In this document: positions 51,991 through 60,479 of the stretch, piece after piece
Layout of the letters: each line of letters begins with the position of its first letter
Numbering within the stretch: the first letter of the stretch is position 1
Assembly (NCBI GenBank): GCA_022825725.1
Contig: JAJDWE010000033.1
Coordinates: 23,926-87,925, forward strand
DNA: 64,000 bases
Origin: Gemmatimonadota bacterium
GTDB lineage: Bacteria > Gemmatimonadota > Gemmatimonadetes > Palauibacterales > Palauibacteraceae
Direction: 5' to 3'
Position numbers and translations under genes: made by a program
The notes under the pieces: model-generated
The model's database searches: none
What the model saw: only the letters and a program-made list of their open reading frames with translations
Told to the model about the DNA's origin: nothing

Positions 51991-54375
51991 TCACAGGAGC
52001 GCCTCGGGATCGCGGTCGATCTCGAGCCGTAGGCCGGAGCCGGGCTGGCCCCGCTGCTCTCCGAGGAACCGGAGAACGCCGCCGAGCGTCGCGGCGCGAT
52101 CCGCCTTGACCAGGAAGTGCCACCTCCACCGCTCCCGGAGTCGATCGATGGGGCAGGGGGCCGGACCGATGACCTCGACTCCGGCGAGCCGGCGATCCCG
52201 AATCAGCCGCCGCGTCCATTCGGACAGTTCCTCCGCGACGTCGATCACCCGGGACTCCGTCTTCCCGGAGACGACGAGGTTCGCGAGCCGGCGGTGCGGC
52301 GGATAGCCGGGTTCCTCCCGGTCCCCGAGTTCGCGTTCCGCGAAGCCGACGTAGTCGTGCTCCGCAGCCGCGGCGAGCGCGTAGTGCCCCGGGCGCGAGG
52401 TCTGGACGAGGACCTCCCCCGGTTCCTCGCCCCGTCCGGCCCGTCCGGCGACCTGTTCCAGGAGTTGGAAGGTGCGTTCGCTGGCCCGGAAGTCCGGCAG
52501 ATGGAGACCGACATCCGCGTTGATGACTCCCACGAGTGTGACCTGCGGGAAGTCGAGGCCCTTGGCGATCATCTGCGTTCCGAGCAGGATGTCCACCTCC
52601 CGCCTCCGGAACGCGTCCAGAATCTCGACGTGCGCCCACTTGGAGCCCGTGGTGTCGAGGTCCATGCGCGCGATGCCGGCTTCCGGAAAGAGCTCGCCCA
52701 CGCGGCGTTCGACCTGTTCGGTGCCGACCCCGGCGTAGCGCGGCGCGGGGCCCCCGCACTCGTCGCACCCGGAGGGAAGCGGGCTCGTCGAGCCGCAGTG
52801 ATGACACACGAGCTGCCTGCGTCGGCGATGATAGGTGAGGGTCACGGAGCAGGCGTCACAGCTCCACACGTGACCGCAGGCCGCGCACTCGGCGAAGGAG
52901 GCGTATCCGCGGCGGTTGAGAAAGAGAATCGTCTGCTCGCCCCGTTCCAGGCGCAGGGCGATCGCCTCCCGCAGCCGCCTGGAGAAGACCCGCGGACCGC
53001 CGCCCGGAGCGGGCTCCTCCGCGTCCTGGCCCGGGTCCTCGCCGGCATCGGCCCGTAAATTGACGAGTTCCACCGAGGGGAGCCCGTGGCCCGTCACCCG
53101 CTTCTCGAGTTCGAGCAGGTGGTAGCGTCCCGTGCGCGCATTCTCCCAGCTCTCGAGGGCAGGCGTCGCGGAGCCGAGTACGCACAGGCCCCCTTCCAGC
53201 CGCGCGCGCATGATCGCAACGGAACGGGCGTGGTATCGCGGTACGTCGGACTGCTTGTAGCTGCTCTCGTGCTCCTCGTCGACGATGATCGCCCCAAGGT
53301 TCCGGACCGGCGCGAACACCGCCGAGCGCGGACCGATCGCGATCCGCTTCCTCCCCTCGCGCAGGCTGCGCCAGGCGTCGAAACGTTCCCCGTCCGAGAG
53401 CCCCGAGTGCAACACGGTGACCTCATCGCCGAAGCGGGCCCGGAAGCGCTGCACCGTCTGGGGCGTGAGGGAGATCTCCGGCACGAGGAAGATGCCGGAG
53501 CGGCCCAACGCGAGTTGACGCTCCAGCACCTCCAGGTAGACGGCCGTCTTGCCCGAGCCCGTCACGCCGCGCAGGAGTGCGACGCGTCCCGGAGCGTCGA
53601 GGCGCTCGAGGTCGCCCACGACCCGCGTCTGGTCCGGAGTGAGGGTGAACCGCGGCTCCGGCTCCACCGGGCCGGCGAACGGATCCCGCTCTACCTCGCG
53701 CTCCACGATTTCGGCGAGGCGCCGCTCCACGAGCCCGTCGAGCACGCCCCGGCTGAAGCCGAGTTGCTTCACCAGGTGCCCGACGCCCGCCTGCCCTCCG
53801 ACCGACTCGAGCGTCTCATACAACTCGCGCTGCCGTTTCGCCCGCCCGAAGGCGCGGTCCCGTTCGCTCAGCGTTCGCAGTTCGCGCGCAAGCCGGAGCA
53901 CACGCTCGGTGCGCGGTCGTCCCGGGCTCCCTCCGCGGGCGGCCCGTGACCCGAGCGCGCCCGGAGGGAGGGCCGCCCTCAACACAACGCCGAGAGGCGC
54001 GACGTAGTAGTCCGAGATCCAGCGGCAGAGATCGAGGAGACGCGCGTCGACCACCGGCGCTTCGTCGAGGACGCCCCGCAATTCGCGCAATCGGGGTTTC
54101 CGTCCCCGGTCCGTCCGCAGCCCGAGGCGGTCCACGACCCCGACCGCCGTCCCGCCGCCGAGCGGCACGCGGACCCGGACGCCCGGCCCCACGGCCCCGA
54201 CGAGCGAGGCGGGGATCGCGTAGGCGAGCGTGCCGAGGAAGGTCCGCGCGACCGCCACCTCGCACACGCCGGCGGAGCCCGCCTCCCGCGCCGCCTCCCC
54301 GGGGGGGCCTTCGCTTGACACGTCGCAGCCGGATTGCTTGTTTTCCGCCACCGAATCCAATGGGGGGTCGCTCAT
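51991..54375 (-). CDS. priA: Primosomal protein N' (replication restart helicase)
   Basis: PriA recognises stalled forks and reloads DnaB. This protein of about 794 aa has an N-terminal 3'-DNA-binding domain (EVAVARTFLGTLAYAIP), helicase motifs Walker A LRGVTGSGKTAVYLEV, DEEHESSYKQ and a zinc-binding region with paired cysteines (ECAACGHVWSCDAC, VCHHCGS, CDECGG), then VGVINADVGLHLPDFR and QVAGRAGRG. The start is uncertain: ATG 54375 overlaps the divergent HNH start, and GTG 54321 is an alternative. A weak ribosome site precedes both. Confidence 0.93.
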   Translation of the reverse strand: MSDPPLDSVAENKQSGCDVSSEGPPGEAAREAGSAGVCEVAVARTFLGTLAYAIPASLVGAVGPGVRVRVPLGGGTAVGVVDRLGLRTDRGRKPRLRELRGVLDEAPVVDARLLDLCRWISDYYVAPLGVVLRAALPPGALGSRAARGGSPGRPRTERVLRLARELRTLSERDRAFGRAKRQRELYETLESVGGQAGVGHLVKQLGFSRGVLDGLVERRLAEIVEREVERDPFAGPVEPEPRFTLTPDQTRVVGDLERLDAPGRVALLRGVTGSGKTAVYLEVLERQLALGRSGIFLVPEISLTPQTVQRFRARFGDEVTVLHSGLSDGERFDAWRSLREGRKRIAIGPRSAVFAPVRNLGAIIVDEEHESSYKQSDVPRYHARSVAIMRARLEGGLCVLGSATPALESWENARTGRYHLLELEKRVTGHGLPSVELVNLRADAGEDPGQDAEEPAPGGGPRVFSRRLREAIALRLERGEQTILFLNRRGYASFAECAACGHVWSCDACSVTLTYHRRRRQLVCHHCGSTSPLPSGCDECGGPAPRYAGVGTEQVERRVGELFPEAGIARMDLDTTGSKWAHVEILDAFRRREVDILLGTQMIAKGLDFPQVTLVGVINADVGLHLPDFRASERTFQLLEQVAGRAGRGEEPGEVLVQTSRPGHYALAAAAEHDYVGFAERELGDREEPGYPPHRRLANLVVSGKTESRVIDVAEELSEWTRRLIRDRRLAGVEVIGPAPCPIDRLRERWRWHFLVKADRAATLGGVLRFLGEQRGQPGSGLRLEIDRDPEALL

Positions 54376-54922
54376 GGGCTGTCTGGCCCTGAACGCTTCA
54401 TATGAGCCGTTGACGATCATTCCGGTCCGGCGCGCCGTTCGCCTGCTCATCGACCGGAAGGCCGACGCGCTGGAGGTGGATTCGGAACGTCCCATCCGAT
54501 CCGAGCGCGTGCGGATGGATACGCCCGTCGTCATCCGCCTCGTCCGGTTTATCCAGATCCCCCGCCGCTTCCGCCGCCAGGTCACGAACACGTTCCTGTT
54601 CGCGCGCGACGCGTATCGCTGTCAGTACTGCGGCCGTCACCGGCGGGAACTGGGGTATCGCGAGTCGCTGACCCGCGATCACGTGATTCCGATTTCGCGT
54701 GGCGGAGACAACGGATGGTCGAACGTGGTCACGGCCTGCAGCAAGTGCAACCTGAAGAAGGCGGACCGTCTGCTGGCCGAATGCGGGTTCTCGCTCCCGG
54801 CGGAGCCTCGCGAACCCAACCACGTCGAACTGATCTGGGCCGTCCGCACGGTCACGCCGGTGCAGGCCAGGTATATCGGCATGTTCTACGGCGAGGACGT
54901 GCTGCGGGCGCTGACCCCCTGA
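54374..54922 (+). CDS. HNH endonuclease
   Basis: This protein of about 182 aa starts MGCLALNASYEPLTIIPVRR, a typical opening for stand-alone bacterial HNH proteins, and has the HNH core: YRCQYCGRH (zinc Cys pair), LTRDHVIPISRGGDNGWSNVVTACSKCNLKKADR. The catalytic His is in DHVIP and the N and H/K ligands follow. It would cleave DNA with a divalent metal; target and role are unknown. The start is ATG 54374, preceded by GGGGGG, and shares the CATG sequence with the proposed priA start on the other strand. The ORF-track extension upstream is antisense to priA. Confidence 0.88.
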   Translation: MGCLALNASYEPLTIIPVRRAVRLLIDRKADALEVDSERPIRSERVRMDTPVVIRLVRFIQIPRRFRRQVTNTFLFARDAYRCQYCGRHRRELGYRESLTRDHVIPISRGGDNGWSNVVTACSKCNLKKADRLLAECGFSLPAEPREPNHVELIWAVRTVTPVQARYIGMFYGEDVLRALTP

Positions 54923-54952
54923 GTTCGGCCCGGGCCGGCTGATCGCACTGTC

Positions 54953-55516
54953 ATGAATATGACCGGGTTCGGAATCGGCGAGATCCTCCTCATCGCGATG
55001 CTCGTGCTCATCGTGTTCGGGCCCCGCCGCCTGCCGGAGATCACCCGCACCATCGGCAAGGGGATCCGCGAGTTTCGGAAGGGGATGAACGAGATCCAGC
55101 GCGAACTCGAAGCCGCCGGCCGGGAGACGCAGTGGAAGTCGCCGCCCACGCCCCCGAAACCGGCGACTGCGAGCAATGCGACGATCGCCGGAACCGCCAC
55201 CGCCGCCGGAACCGCCGCGGCCGCCGGGGCGTCCACCGCCTCCGCGGACGAGACGGAGGACGAAGAGGACGCCCCCGAAGCGACGGCGGGGCCGGTCGTG
55301 GAGGAACAGGAACCGCCCACGCCGCGCGATGAGGTGGATCCGGCTCAGGAGTTCATCGATCCCTGGTCCACGGATTCCTCGCGTCCGACGTTCGGCCCGA
55401 AGTCGTCCTCGGAGCCCGTCTCGGAGCCCGTGATCGCCCCGCCTACGACCGACCCCGCACCGCCGGAGCCGCCGGAGCCGTCTGAGGGGGAGGATCCGGC
55501 GACGGCCCCCCAATGA
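54953..55516 (+). CDS. Sec-independent translocase TatA/TatB family protein
   Basis: This 187-aa protein has the TatA/B pattern: an N-terminal membrane helix (IGEILLIAMLVLIVFGP), the hinge FGPRRLPEITRTIGKG and an amphipathic helix (IREFRKGMNEIQREL). The rest (about 60-187) is a low-complexity Ala/Thr/Glu/Pro tail. TatB is favoured by the length of the tail, but assignment to A or B is unsure. It would form the Tat pore or receptor used by the twin-arginine proteins encoded at 32.3 and 38.9 kb. tatC is not seen. Its 3' end overlaps the opposite-strand gene by 74 bases. Confidence 0.85.
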   Translation: MNMTGFGIGEILLIAMLVLIVFGPRRLPEITRTIGKGIREFRKGMNEIQRELEAAGRETQWKSPPTPPKPATASNATIAGTATAAGTAAAAGASTASADETEDEEDAPEATAGPVVEEQEPPTPRDEVDPAQEFIDPWSTDSSRPTFGPKSSSEPVSEPVIAPPTTDPAPPEPPEPSEGEDPATAPQ

Positions 55517-57014
55517 GAGCGCGGTAGCGGCGGTTATCCCCCTCCAGCGCCCTCAGCAACTCGATCGCCGATGGCGCGCCGGTCTCGGATAGATCCGGGA
55601 AACCGGGCCCCGCGATACGCGCGCGCGGCGGCTCCGCACCGGCGCCGACACTTCCACGGAACTCGATTTCCAGCCGCCGGCCGCGCTCACACGGGCTGCA
55701 CAGGAGGCCGTCCTCCGCCGCGGATCCGTCGACGGCCCACGATCCCTCCGTGCCTCGGAGCGTGAAGCCGGCCAGCGCGTCCGGAACCCGTAACGTGCCG
55801 CGCCACGCGCCGTCCGTCCCGGCATCGAGCGCCAGGTCGATCACGCCGTAGAGCGCTCTCAACACCGGCGCCGCGGACATGCGCCCCTCGCCCTCGCCGT
55901 CTCCGCCCTCCCAGCGGAATTCGGCCTTCATGCCGTCGTCGCGCAACGCGGCCTCACGGAGCTTGCGGAACGGGAGCACGCCGTCGAAGGAGACAGGTAC
56001 CCCCGGTTTGAGTTCACCGGAGGCGGCGACGAACGACTCGCCCGCCAGACGCAACTCTGCGGAGCCCTCTCTCGGCGCCGGGGCACGGGCTTCCGACTGG
56101 CGCAGCAGGAACGCGACCATCCGCGCCCGCTGTCCATCCGGATCCGTGGGCCCGGTCTCGTCATCGCCCTCGCCCGCTTCGCCCGGAGAGCCCGGGACGC
56201 CTGGGGGGCCGCCGCCCCGGCGGGGGAGATCGAGAGGGTTTCGGAATCCGACTTCGGGACGCTGGATCCCCGGGGCACCGGCACCGTCCATGCCGGCCCT
56301 GAACTCGCGACCCCAGCTCGCGAGGTCATAGCTGATGGCGGCCTCGAGATCGTCGTCGTCCGGGTGCCAGGCGAGCCCGGTGATGCGAGGGGCCGAGACC
56401 GTCACGACGCCTTCGGGCCAGGTCGGCCGCACGCCGGGCGGGCGGGAGGCCTGCACGGTCAACCGGTCGCCCGAGGGATCGTCGTGCTCCGTCCGCACAT
56501 TCGGACCCGTGCCCGGAGAGAGCCGCGCAGAGAGCGAGCGCCCACACCCGGGTTCGCCGTCGAGCACGACGAGGAGCGTGTTCCAACCCGCCGCCAGCCG
56601 CACTTCGCGCGCGGTTCCGGCGTCCTCGATGTACTGGGTGTTCACCCATGCCTCGAGGCGCGCGCAGGACTCGACGCCCAGTTCGAGCCGCACGCTCGCG
56701 TCCGCGCGTGACTTCAGATACGCGTGGGCGAGCGTCGCCTGCCCGGCTTCCGAGACGTCCGAAAAATCCAGCGGCGCCTCTCCGTCGCGGCGAAAGAGCG
56801 TCCACGTGCCCGTGGCGGTTTCGAGGTTCCGGTCCGGAAATCGGTCCCGCCCCGCAACGGGGAGCGGGTGGTCCCCCGCCGCGTGTTCCGCGTTAGTGAC
56901 CAGCCAGCGGTCGACCGGGATCTCCTGGGCCCACGCGGCTTCGGGGGCGAGCGCGCACACTCCCGAAGCGGAGAGCAGGAGCGAAAGCAGGGTTCGTCGA
57001 GCCAGGCGATGCAT
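55443..57014 (-). CDS. Secreted protein of unknown function
   Basis: This 523-aa protein has a signal peptide (LLSLLLSASGVCALAPEAAWAQ) from ATG 57014; the ORF track adds ten residues. It has a galactose-binding-like N-terminal region (about 40-160, with WTLFRRDG and WNTLLVVLDGEPG, like the sugar-binding sandwich of glycosidases), a Gly/Pro-rich linker (about 265-300) and a C-terminal beta-rich part. No catalytic motif is visible. Function is unknown. The last 74 bases overlap the tat gene end to end. Confidence 0.6.
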   Translation of the reverse strand: MHRLARRTLLSLLLSASGVCALAPEAAWAQEIPVDRWLVTNAEHAAGDHPLPVAGRDRFPDRNLETATGTWTLFRRDGEAPLDFSDVSEAGQATLAHAYLKSRADASVRLELGVESCARLEAWVNTQYIEDAGTAREVRLAAGWNTLLVVLDGEPGCGRSLSARLSPGTGPNVRTEHDDPSGDRLTVQASRPPGVRPTWPEGVVTVSAPRITGLAWHPDDDDLEAAISYDLASWGREFRAGMDGAGAPGIQRPEVGFRNPLDLPRRGGGPPGVPGSPGEAGEGDDETGPTDPDGQRARMVAFLLRQSEARAPAPREGSAELRLAGESFVAASGELKPGVPVSFDGVLPFRKLREAALRDDGMKAEFRWEGGDGEGEGRMSAAPVLRALYGVIDLALDAGTDGAWRGTLRVPDALAGFTLRGTEGSWAVDGSAAEDGLLCSPCERGRRLEIEFRGSVGAGAEPPRARIAGPGFPDLSETGAPSAIELLRALEGDNRRYRALIGGPSPDPPPQTAPAAPAVRGRS

Positions 57015-57173
57015 CGTGTTTTCCCTCGGTTGGCCGTCATCCACGGGCGGACTCTCTCCAGACGGTTGAACATGGGGCTTTCGTCACACGATGCGCACCC
57101 GGCGCGCACCCGGACCGTGCCCGCCACCCGATTCCGGTTGCCGCCCGGGAGACCCCCGGACAACTTGATTCTC

Positions 57174-57698
57174 ATGCACAGCGTGGTTGAACTGAGGGTG
57201 AACGGAGACCGGCGCCGGGTGGGAGTGCCGTCCCACTACACCCTCCTCGAGACCCTCCGCTACGGGCTCGGCCTCACGGGATCGAAGCAGGGGTGCGACA
57301 AGGGGGACTGCGGGGCGTGCACGGTGCTCCGCGATGGCGAGGCCGTACTCTCCTGCATCATGCCGGTGCAAGAGGCCACGGGTCACGAGATCACGACCGT
57401 CGAAGGTCTCGCGGACGCGTCCGGGCCCCATCCGCTCCAGGACGCCTTCGATCTCACGGGAGGGGCGCAATGCGGCTTCTGCACACCGGGCATTCTCTGC
57501 TCGGCCCATGGACTGCTGACCCGCGATCCGGACCCCGCCCGCGAGGACGTCGCGCGGGCGCTCTCCGGCAATCTCTGCCGCTGCACCGGCTATACGAAGA
57601 TCTTCGAGGCCGTGGACATCGCGGCCGAGGCGATCCGTACGGGCGAGACCCCCGAGGAGATCGCCTCCCGGCGGCGCGATCCGGGGGGGACGGCATGA
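57174..57698 (+). CDS. [2Fe-2S] subunit of a xanthine dehydrogenase/CoxS family enzyme, without partner subunits
   Basis: This 174-aa protein has the same two-domain layout as the PaoA-like subunit but no signal peptide: GCDKGDCGACTVLRDG with Cys in LSCIMP for the first cluster, and AQCGFCTPGI with GNLCRCTGYTKIF for the second. The molybdenum and FAD partners are not next to it, so it is an orphan in this window. The start is ATG 57174 after CTTGATTCTC, with no strong ribosome site; the ORF-track start lies in antisense sequence. Its stop overlaps the RidA-like start by 4 bases. Confidence 0.88.
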   Translation: MHSVVELRVNGDRRRVGVPSHYTLLETLRYGLGLTGSKQGCDKGDCGACTVLRDGEAVLSCIMPVQEATGHEITTVEGLADASGPHPLQDAFDLTGGAQCGFCTPGILCSAHGLLTRDPDPAREDVARALSGNLCRCTGYTKIFEAVDIAAEAIRTGETPEEIASRRRDPGGTA

Positions 57699-58264
57699 TC
57701 TCGCCCTCCCCGCGGCACGGGCGCGCGCCGCGCACCCTCGCCGGCGCGCTCGCGGGACTCTTCGTCCTCCTGCCGCTGGCCACGGAGGCCGCGGCGCAGA
57801 CCCCGGAAGAGCGACTCGCCGAACTGGGTATCGAACTCCCGACTCCGGACGCACCGACTGCGAACTTCGTGAAGGCGGTGACGACCGGGAATCTCGTCTT
57901 CCTCGCCGGGCACGGCCCGTGCGGCGGCCTCGACGAGAGCAACACCGGGAAGGTCGGCCTCGACCACACGGTCGAGGAAGGCTACGAGATCGCCCGCTGG
58001 GTCGGCGTCTGCCTCCTCGCATCGCTCGCCCGCGAGATCGGCGACCTTTCCCGGGTGAAGCGGATCGTGCGCGTATTCGGAATGGTGAACACGCCTCCGG
58101 ACTTCACGCAGCACTCGCAGGTCATCAACGGCTGCTCCGACCTCATGGAACAGGTGTTCGGCCCCGCGATCTCGAAGCACGCCCGGGCGGCCGTGGGCAT
58201 GGCCTCGCTCCCCCGGGACCAGTCGGTCGAGATCGAGATGCTGGTCGAACTAAACGATCCGTGA
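57695..58264 (+). CDS. Exported RidA-like (YjgF/YER057c/UK114) protein
   Basis: This 189-aa protein begins with a signal peptide (about 1-35, LAGALAGLFVLLPLATEAAAQ) and then the RidA fold: TGNLVFLAGHGP, VEEGYEIARWVGVCLLASL, VKRIVRVFGMVNTPPDFTQHSQVINGCSDLM, and ARAAVGMASLPRDQSVEIEMLVEL. RidA enzymes deaminate reactive enamine/imine intermediates; the Arg in SKHARAAVG is in the position of the catalytic Arg. RidA is normally cytoplasmic, so a secreted form is unusual. It overlaps the previous stop (ATGA) and the next start (GTGA). Confidence 0.85.
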   Translation: MISPSPRHGRAPRTLAGALAGLFVLLPLATEAAAQTPEERLAELGIELPTPDAPTANFVKAVTTGNLVFLAGHGPCGGLDESNTGKVGLDHTVEEGYEIARWVGVCLLASLAREIGDLSRVKRIVRVFGMVNTPPDFTQHSQVINGCSDLMEQVFGPAISKHARAAVGMASLPRDQSVEIEMLVELNDP

Positions 58265-59748
58265 TCGCTCGAACGGGCGCGTGCATCGCCGTCGTCCTGC
58301 TCGCCGGGTGCGGAGGCGCCGGAAGTCCAGCCGCGTCTTCCGACCTCGCGCGCGGGATCGACGCCGTGTTCGCCGACATGGACCGCCCGGGCTCGCCGGG
58401 CGCCGCTGTGTCCGTCATCCGCGACGGCGAGATCATTCACTCCCGTGGCTACGGCTACGCCCAGATCGAGCACGGCGTCCCCGTCACCCCGCGCACGGTC
58501 TTCCACGTCGCCTCCGTGTCGAAGCAGTTCACGGCGATGGCCGTGACGATGCTGGCGGCAGAGGGGGCCCTCTCGCTGGACGATCCCGTGCAGGCGCACC
58601 TCGAATTCGTCCCCGGGTTCGAACATCCGGTCACCGTCCGCCAGATGATCCACCACACGAGCGGGATCCGGGACCAGTGGCAGCTCCTCGGCATCTCCGG
58701 CTGGCGCCTCGACGACGTGATCACGACCGAACAGATCCTCGGTCTCATGTCGCGCCAGCGGGAACTCAACTTCGTGCCCGGCTCCGAGTACCTCTACTCC
58801 AACATGGGCTACACCCTCCTCGCCCGGACGGCAGCGGCGGTCAGCGGCATGTCCTTCCCGGAGTTCACGGCCGCCAGGATCTTTCGGCCGCTCGGAATGG
58901 ACCGAACGCACTTTCACGATGACCACGAGCACATCGTCCCCGACCGCGCCTATTCCTACCGTCCGGTCCCGACCGGCGACGATGAGAGCGGCGAAGGAAG
59001 CGGTGCGGGGCCGCAGCCGGAGTACACCAAGGCGGTGCTCAGCTACGCGAACGCGGGAGCTACGAGCCTGTTCACGACGGCGGACGACCTCGCGCGCTGG
59101 CTCGACAACTTCCGCCACGAAACGGTCGGCGGTCCGCAGGTGATGGAGATGATGACGACGCGCGGCGTCCTGAACAGCGGAGATACGATCCCCTACGCGC
59201 ACGGCCTGAGCATCGGCGACCACCGGGGGCTGCGCACGATCGGGCACGGGGGCGCCGACGCGGGGTTCCGGACGCAGGCGATCTGGTATCCCGAGGCGAA
59301 CGTGGGAGTCGTGGTGCTTACCAACGTGGCGAACGGGAACCCGGGCGGGCGGGCACGGCAGGTGGCCGAGATCGTCCTCGCCGACGTCTTTCCCGAGGGC
59401 GCGCCGGAGGAGGGGGAGGATGAATCGTCCGCGGATGCCGATTCGGAGGCGCCTCCGACGCCCGACCGGGCGACGCTGGCCGGATACGCGGGCAGCTACT
59501 ACAGCCCGGAACTCGACGCTCTGTACCACCTCGATGTAACGAACGGCGGACTCGTCGCGCGCCACATACGCCACGGCGACATCCCCCTCGAACCGCGGGC
59601 CGCCGACGAATTCGCTACGGACCGCTGGTTCATGCGCGAGATCCGCTTCGAGCGCGCGCCGGACGGCGCCGTCACGGAAATGCGGGTCGGCGGCGGCAGG
59701 GTCCGGAACCTGCTCTTCGTCAAGCTGACCCGTCCGCTTCCCCGGTAG
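58261..59748 (+). CDS. Serine hydrolase (class C beta-lactamase fold) lipoprotein
   Basis: This 495-aa protein has a lipobox signal (CIAVVLLAGCGGAG) and the penicillin-binding fold: SxxK in HVASVSKQFTAM, YSNMGYTLL for motif 2 and GHGGADAGF for motif 3. A C-terminal domain (about 405-495, with YAGSYYSPELDALYHL) is found on many such esterases or D-aminopeptidases. It may act on D-amino-acid peptides or esters in the periplasm. The GTG start at 58261 overlaps the RidA stop. The gene at 31.1 kb is a relative with a shorter C-terminus. Confidence 0.87.
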   Translation: MIARTGACIAVVLLAGCGGAGSPAASSDLARGIDAVFADMDRPGSPGAAVSVIRDGEIIHSRGYGYAQIEHGVPVTPRTVFHVASVSKQFTAMAVTMLAAEGALSLDDPVQAHLEFVPGFEHPVTVRQMIHHTSGIRDQWQLLGISGWRLDDVITTEQILGLMSRQRELNFVPGSEYLYSNMGYTLLARTAAAVSGMSFPEFTAARIFRPLGMDRTHFHDDHEHIVPDRAYSYRPVPTGDDESGEGSGAGPQPEYTKAVLSYANAGATSLFTTADDLARWLDNFRHETVGGPQVMEMMTTRGVLNSGDTIPYAHGLSIGDHRGLRTIGHGGADAGFRTQAIWYPEANVGVVVLTNVANGNPGGRARQVAEIVLADVFPEGAPEEGEDESSADADSEAPPTPDRATLAGYAGSYYSPELDALYHLDVTNGGLVARHIRHGDIPLEPRAADEFATDRWFMREIRFERAPDGAVTEMRVGGGRVRNLLFVKLTRPLPR

Positions 59749-59831
59749 GGACTCGGCGTCTTTCCCCTTCCATGCAGCTCGTCGGCAAGCATTTCATTGC
59801 GTGTACTTGCCGGTTATGGCATCTTGTCTGC

Positions 59832-60479
59832 ATGAAATTTATGGAGTTGCTCGAGATCGTCGCGGACGAGCCGGTGTTCGAGACCGGCTTCCTCCGCAGC
59901 GGTCGGGGCTCGGAGCCGGGTCTGGAGGCGCAGCTCAGCCGCTGGTGCGCAGCAGGCAAGCTGCTGCGGCTCCGGCGCGGGTTGTTCGCGCTCGCACCGC
60001 CGTACCGGAAGGTGGTTCCGCATCCCTTTCTCGTCGCCAACCGGCTCTCGCCCGCGTCCTACGTGAGCGGGCTGTCGGCGCTCGCCTTCGCGAACGCGAT
60101 CCCGGAATACGTCCCGGAGGTCACCAGTTGCGGCCCCGCGCGTCCTCACGTGAGAGAGACGCCGCTGGGCCGGTTCTCCTTCCGTTACGTCAAGCCGGCG
60201 CTGAGAACCGGCTATCGGCTCGTGGGCCTCATTGACGGGCAGAGTGCGTTCGTGGCCTGCCCCGAGAAGGCTTTTCTCGACCTGGCGCACCTGCAGCCGG
60301 GCGGCGACACGCCGGCGTGGATCGACGAGTTGCGCATGGATTTCAAGCAACTCTCGCCGTCGCGCCTTCGAGCCATGGCGGCGGCCACCGAGCGTCCGAA
60401 GCTGGCCCGTGCCGCGGCCCACGTCATCCGCCGCGCGAGCGATCCGGCGTCGCCATTCGAACCCCTGCCCGTCACGTGA
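59832..60479 (+). CDS. abiEi: AbiEi-family antitoxin
   Basis: This protein of about 215 aa has an N-terminal winged-helix (MELLEIVADEPVFETGFLR, then SRWCAAGKLLRLRRGLFALAPP) and a C-terminal domain with YVSGLSALAFANAIPEY and ACPEKAFLDLAHLQPGG, matching AbiEi. It represses the abiE promoter and neutralises the toxin. ATG 59832 is taken; ATG 59841 is possible. An inverted repeat TGCC-GGTTAT-GGCA (59808-59821) just upstream may be its operator. It overlaps the nucleotidyltransferase gene by 4 bases. Confidence 0.87.
   Translation: MKFMELLEIVADEPVFETGFLRSGRGSEPGLEAQLSRWCAAGKLLRLRRGLFALAPPYRKVVPHPFLVANRLSPASYVSGLSALAFANAIPEYVPEVTSCGPARPHVRETPLGRFSFRYVKPALRTGYRLVGLIDGQSAFVACPEKAFLDLAHLQPGGDTPAWIDELRMDFKQLSPSRLRAMAAATERPKLARAAAHVIRRASDPASPFEPLPVT

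Noticed and set aside
51991-52807. Minus-strand 308-aa ORF at 51881-52807 as a separate gene
   Set aside because: It lies inside priA in another frame and has shadow composition.
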